A stretch of 60,192 bases of DNA, taken from NCBI GenBank assembly GCA_040401595.1, contig JBBAOE010000021.1, positions 1-60,192 on the forward strand. Reading direction: 5' to 3'. Shown piece after piece: positions 60,164-60,192 of this stretch (within the stretch, counting starts at the first letter, position 1; the number at the start of each line of letters is the position of its first letter). This stretch comes from RFPW01 sp040401595 (lineage in GTDB: Bacteria > Pseudomonadota > Gammaproteobacteria > Burkholderiales > Burkholderiaceae_E). A model generated the notes under the pieces. That model ran no database searches. It had not been told where the DNA came from and saw only the letters and a list, made by a program, of their open reading frames with translations. The translations under genes and the position numbers were made by a program.

Positions 60164-60192
60164 TGGCTCCTCGAGTTGGGCTCGAACCAACG
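60164..60192 (-). tRNA. Partial tRNA, probably tRNA-Asn (3' part only)
   Basis: The minus strand reads GTTGG-TTCGAGC-CCAAC (T stem and canonical TTCGANN loop), then TCGAGGA (acceptor 3' strand), G discriminator and encoded CCA. The acceptor TCCTCGA/TCGAGGA with G73 is that of betaproteobacterial tRNA-Asn. The anticodon is outside the window, so identity is by acceptor sequence only. Confidence 0.75.

Noticed and set aside
1..60192. CRISPR arrays, insertion sequences or prophage genes
   Set aside because: No spaced identical repeats, transposase or phage structural genes were seen; short tandem repeats here lack spacers.

Overview
The window looks like a scaffolded draft chromosome piece (100 Ns at 57512-57611) from a GC-rich betaproteobacterium, most likely Burkholderiales. 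Pointers are two Bug/TctC-type tricarboxylate-transport solute-binding proteins, a complete cbb3 oxidase locus with its own FNR-type regulator and FNR boxes, and a tRNA-Asn-like 3' end at the right edge. A full-length bchH (magnesium chelatase H subunit) suggests an aerobic or facultative anoxygenic phototroph, or a relative that kept this one gene; no other bacteriochlorophyll gene is present in the window.

Left end (1-5.8 kb, minus strand): a tightly packed three-gene operon of a secreted caspase-like protein with an EF-hand loop and proline-rich linker, an OmpA-type peptidoglycan-binding protein, and a very large Sel1-repeat/coiled-coil/caspase protein that runs off the window. The last one is an uninterrupted 1187-codon frame. 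This envelope caspase set is the strongest candidate for a little-described system here.

6-20 kb is a mosaic of single genes: an FtsH protease, a SET-domain protein, a YkgJ-like/GNAT-like pair, a FemAB/GNAT-like acyltransferase with a coupled 58-codon ORF, a Tat-type SGNH lipoprotein, the Cho nuclease, DUF3820, a cupin, a membrane J-domain protein, a ZnuD-like TonB receptor with a small partner, and a DMT exporter.

20-35 kb is the microaerobic respiration block: a SafE-like protein and fnr, then ccoI-ccoS-ccoN-ccoO-ccoQ-ccoP-ccoG-ccoH plus a small membrane gene on the minus strand, with a perfect FNR box before ccoN. Next comes a 2OG-Fe(II) oxygenase divergent from a 1271-aa soluble-adenylyl-cyclase-like protein, with one perfect and one near-perfect FNR box between them.

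35-44 kb holds a cupin, a coupled tRNA hydroxylase (trhO)/RluA-type pseudouridine synthase pair, an FKBP isomerase, bchH with a recognisable promoter and an inverted repeat over its -35, a methyltransferase and a dienelactone hydrolase. 43.8-52.5 kb is a CoA-linked beta-oxidation operon (acyl-CoA dehydrogenase, FadB-like bifunctional enzyme, thiolase, enoyl-CoA hydratase, acyl-CoA ligase, then a MATE transporter) preceded by two Bug proteins. The right end has a PhoX-type phosphatase, the gap, a YjiK/Ig-like lipoprotein whose start is lost in the gap, a terminator and a partial tRNA.

Several gene ends and junctions carry short imperfect tandem duplications (14011-14050, 34835-34921, 52704-52753, 13759-13795), a recurring pattern treated under findings.
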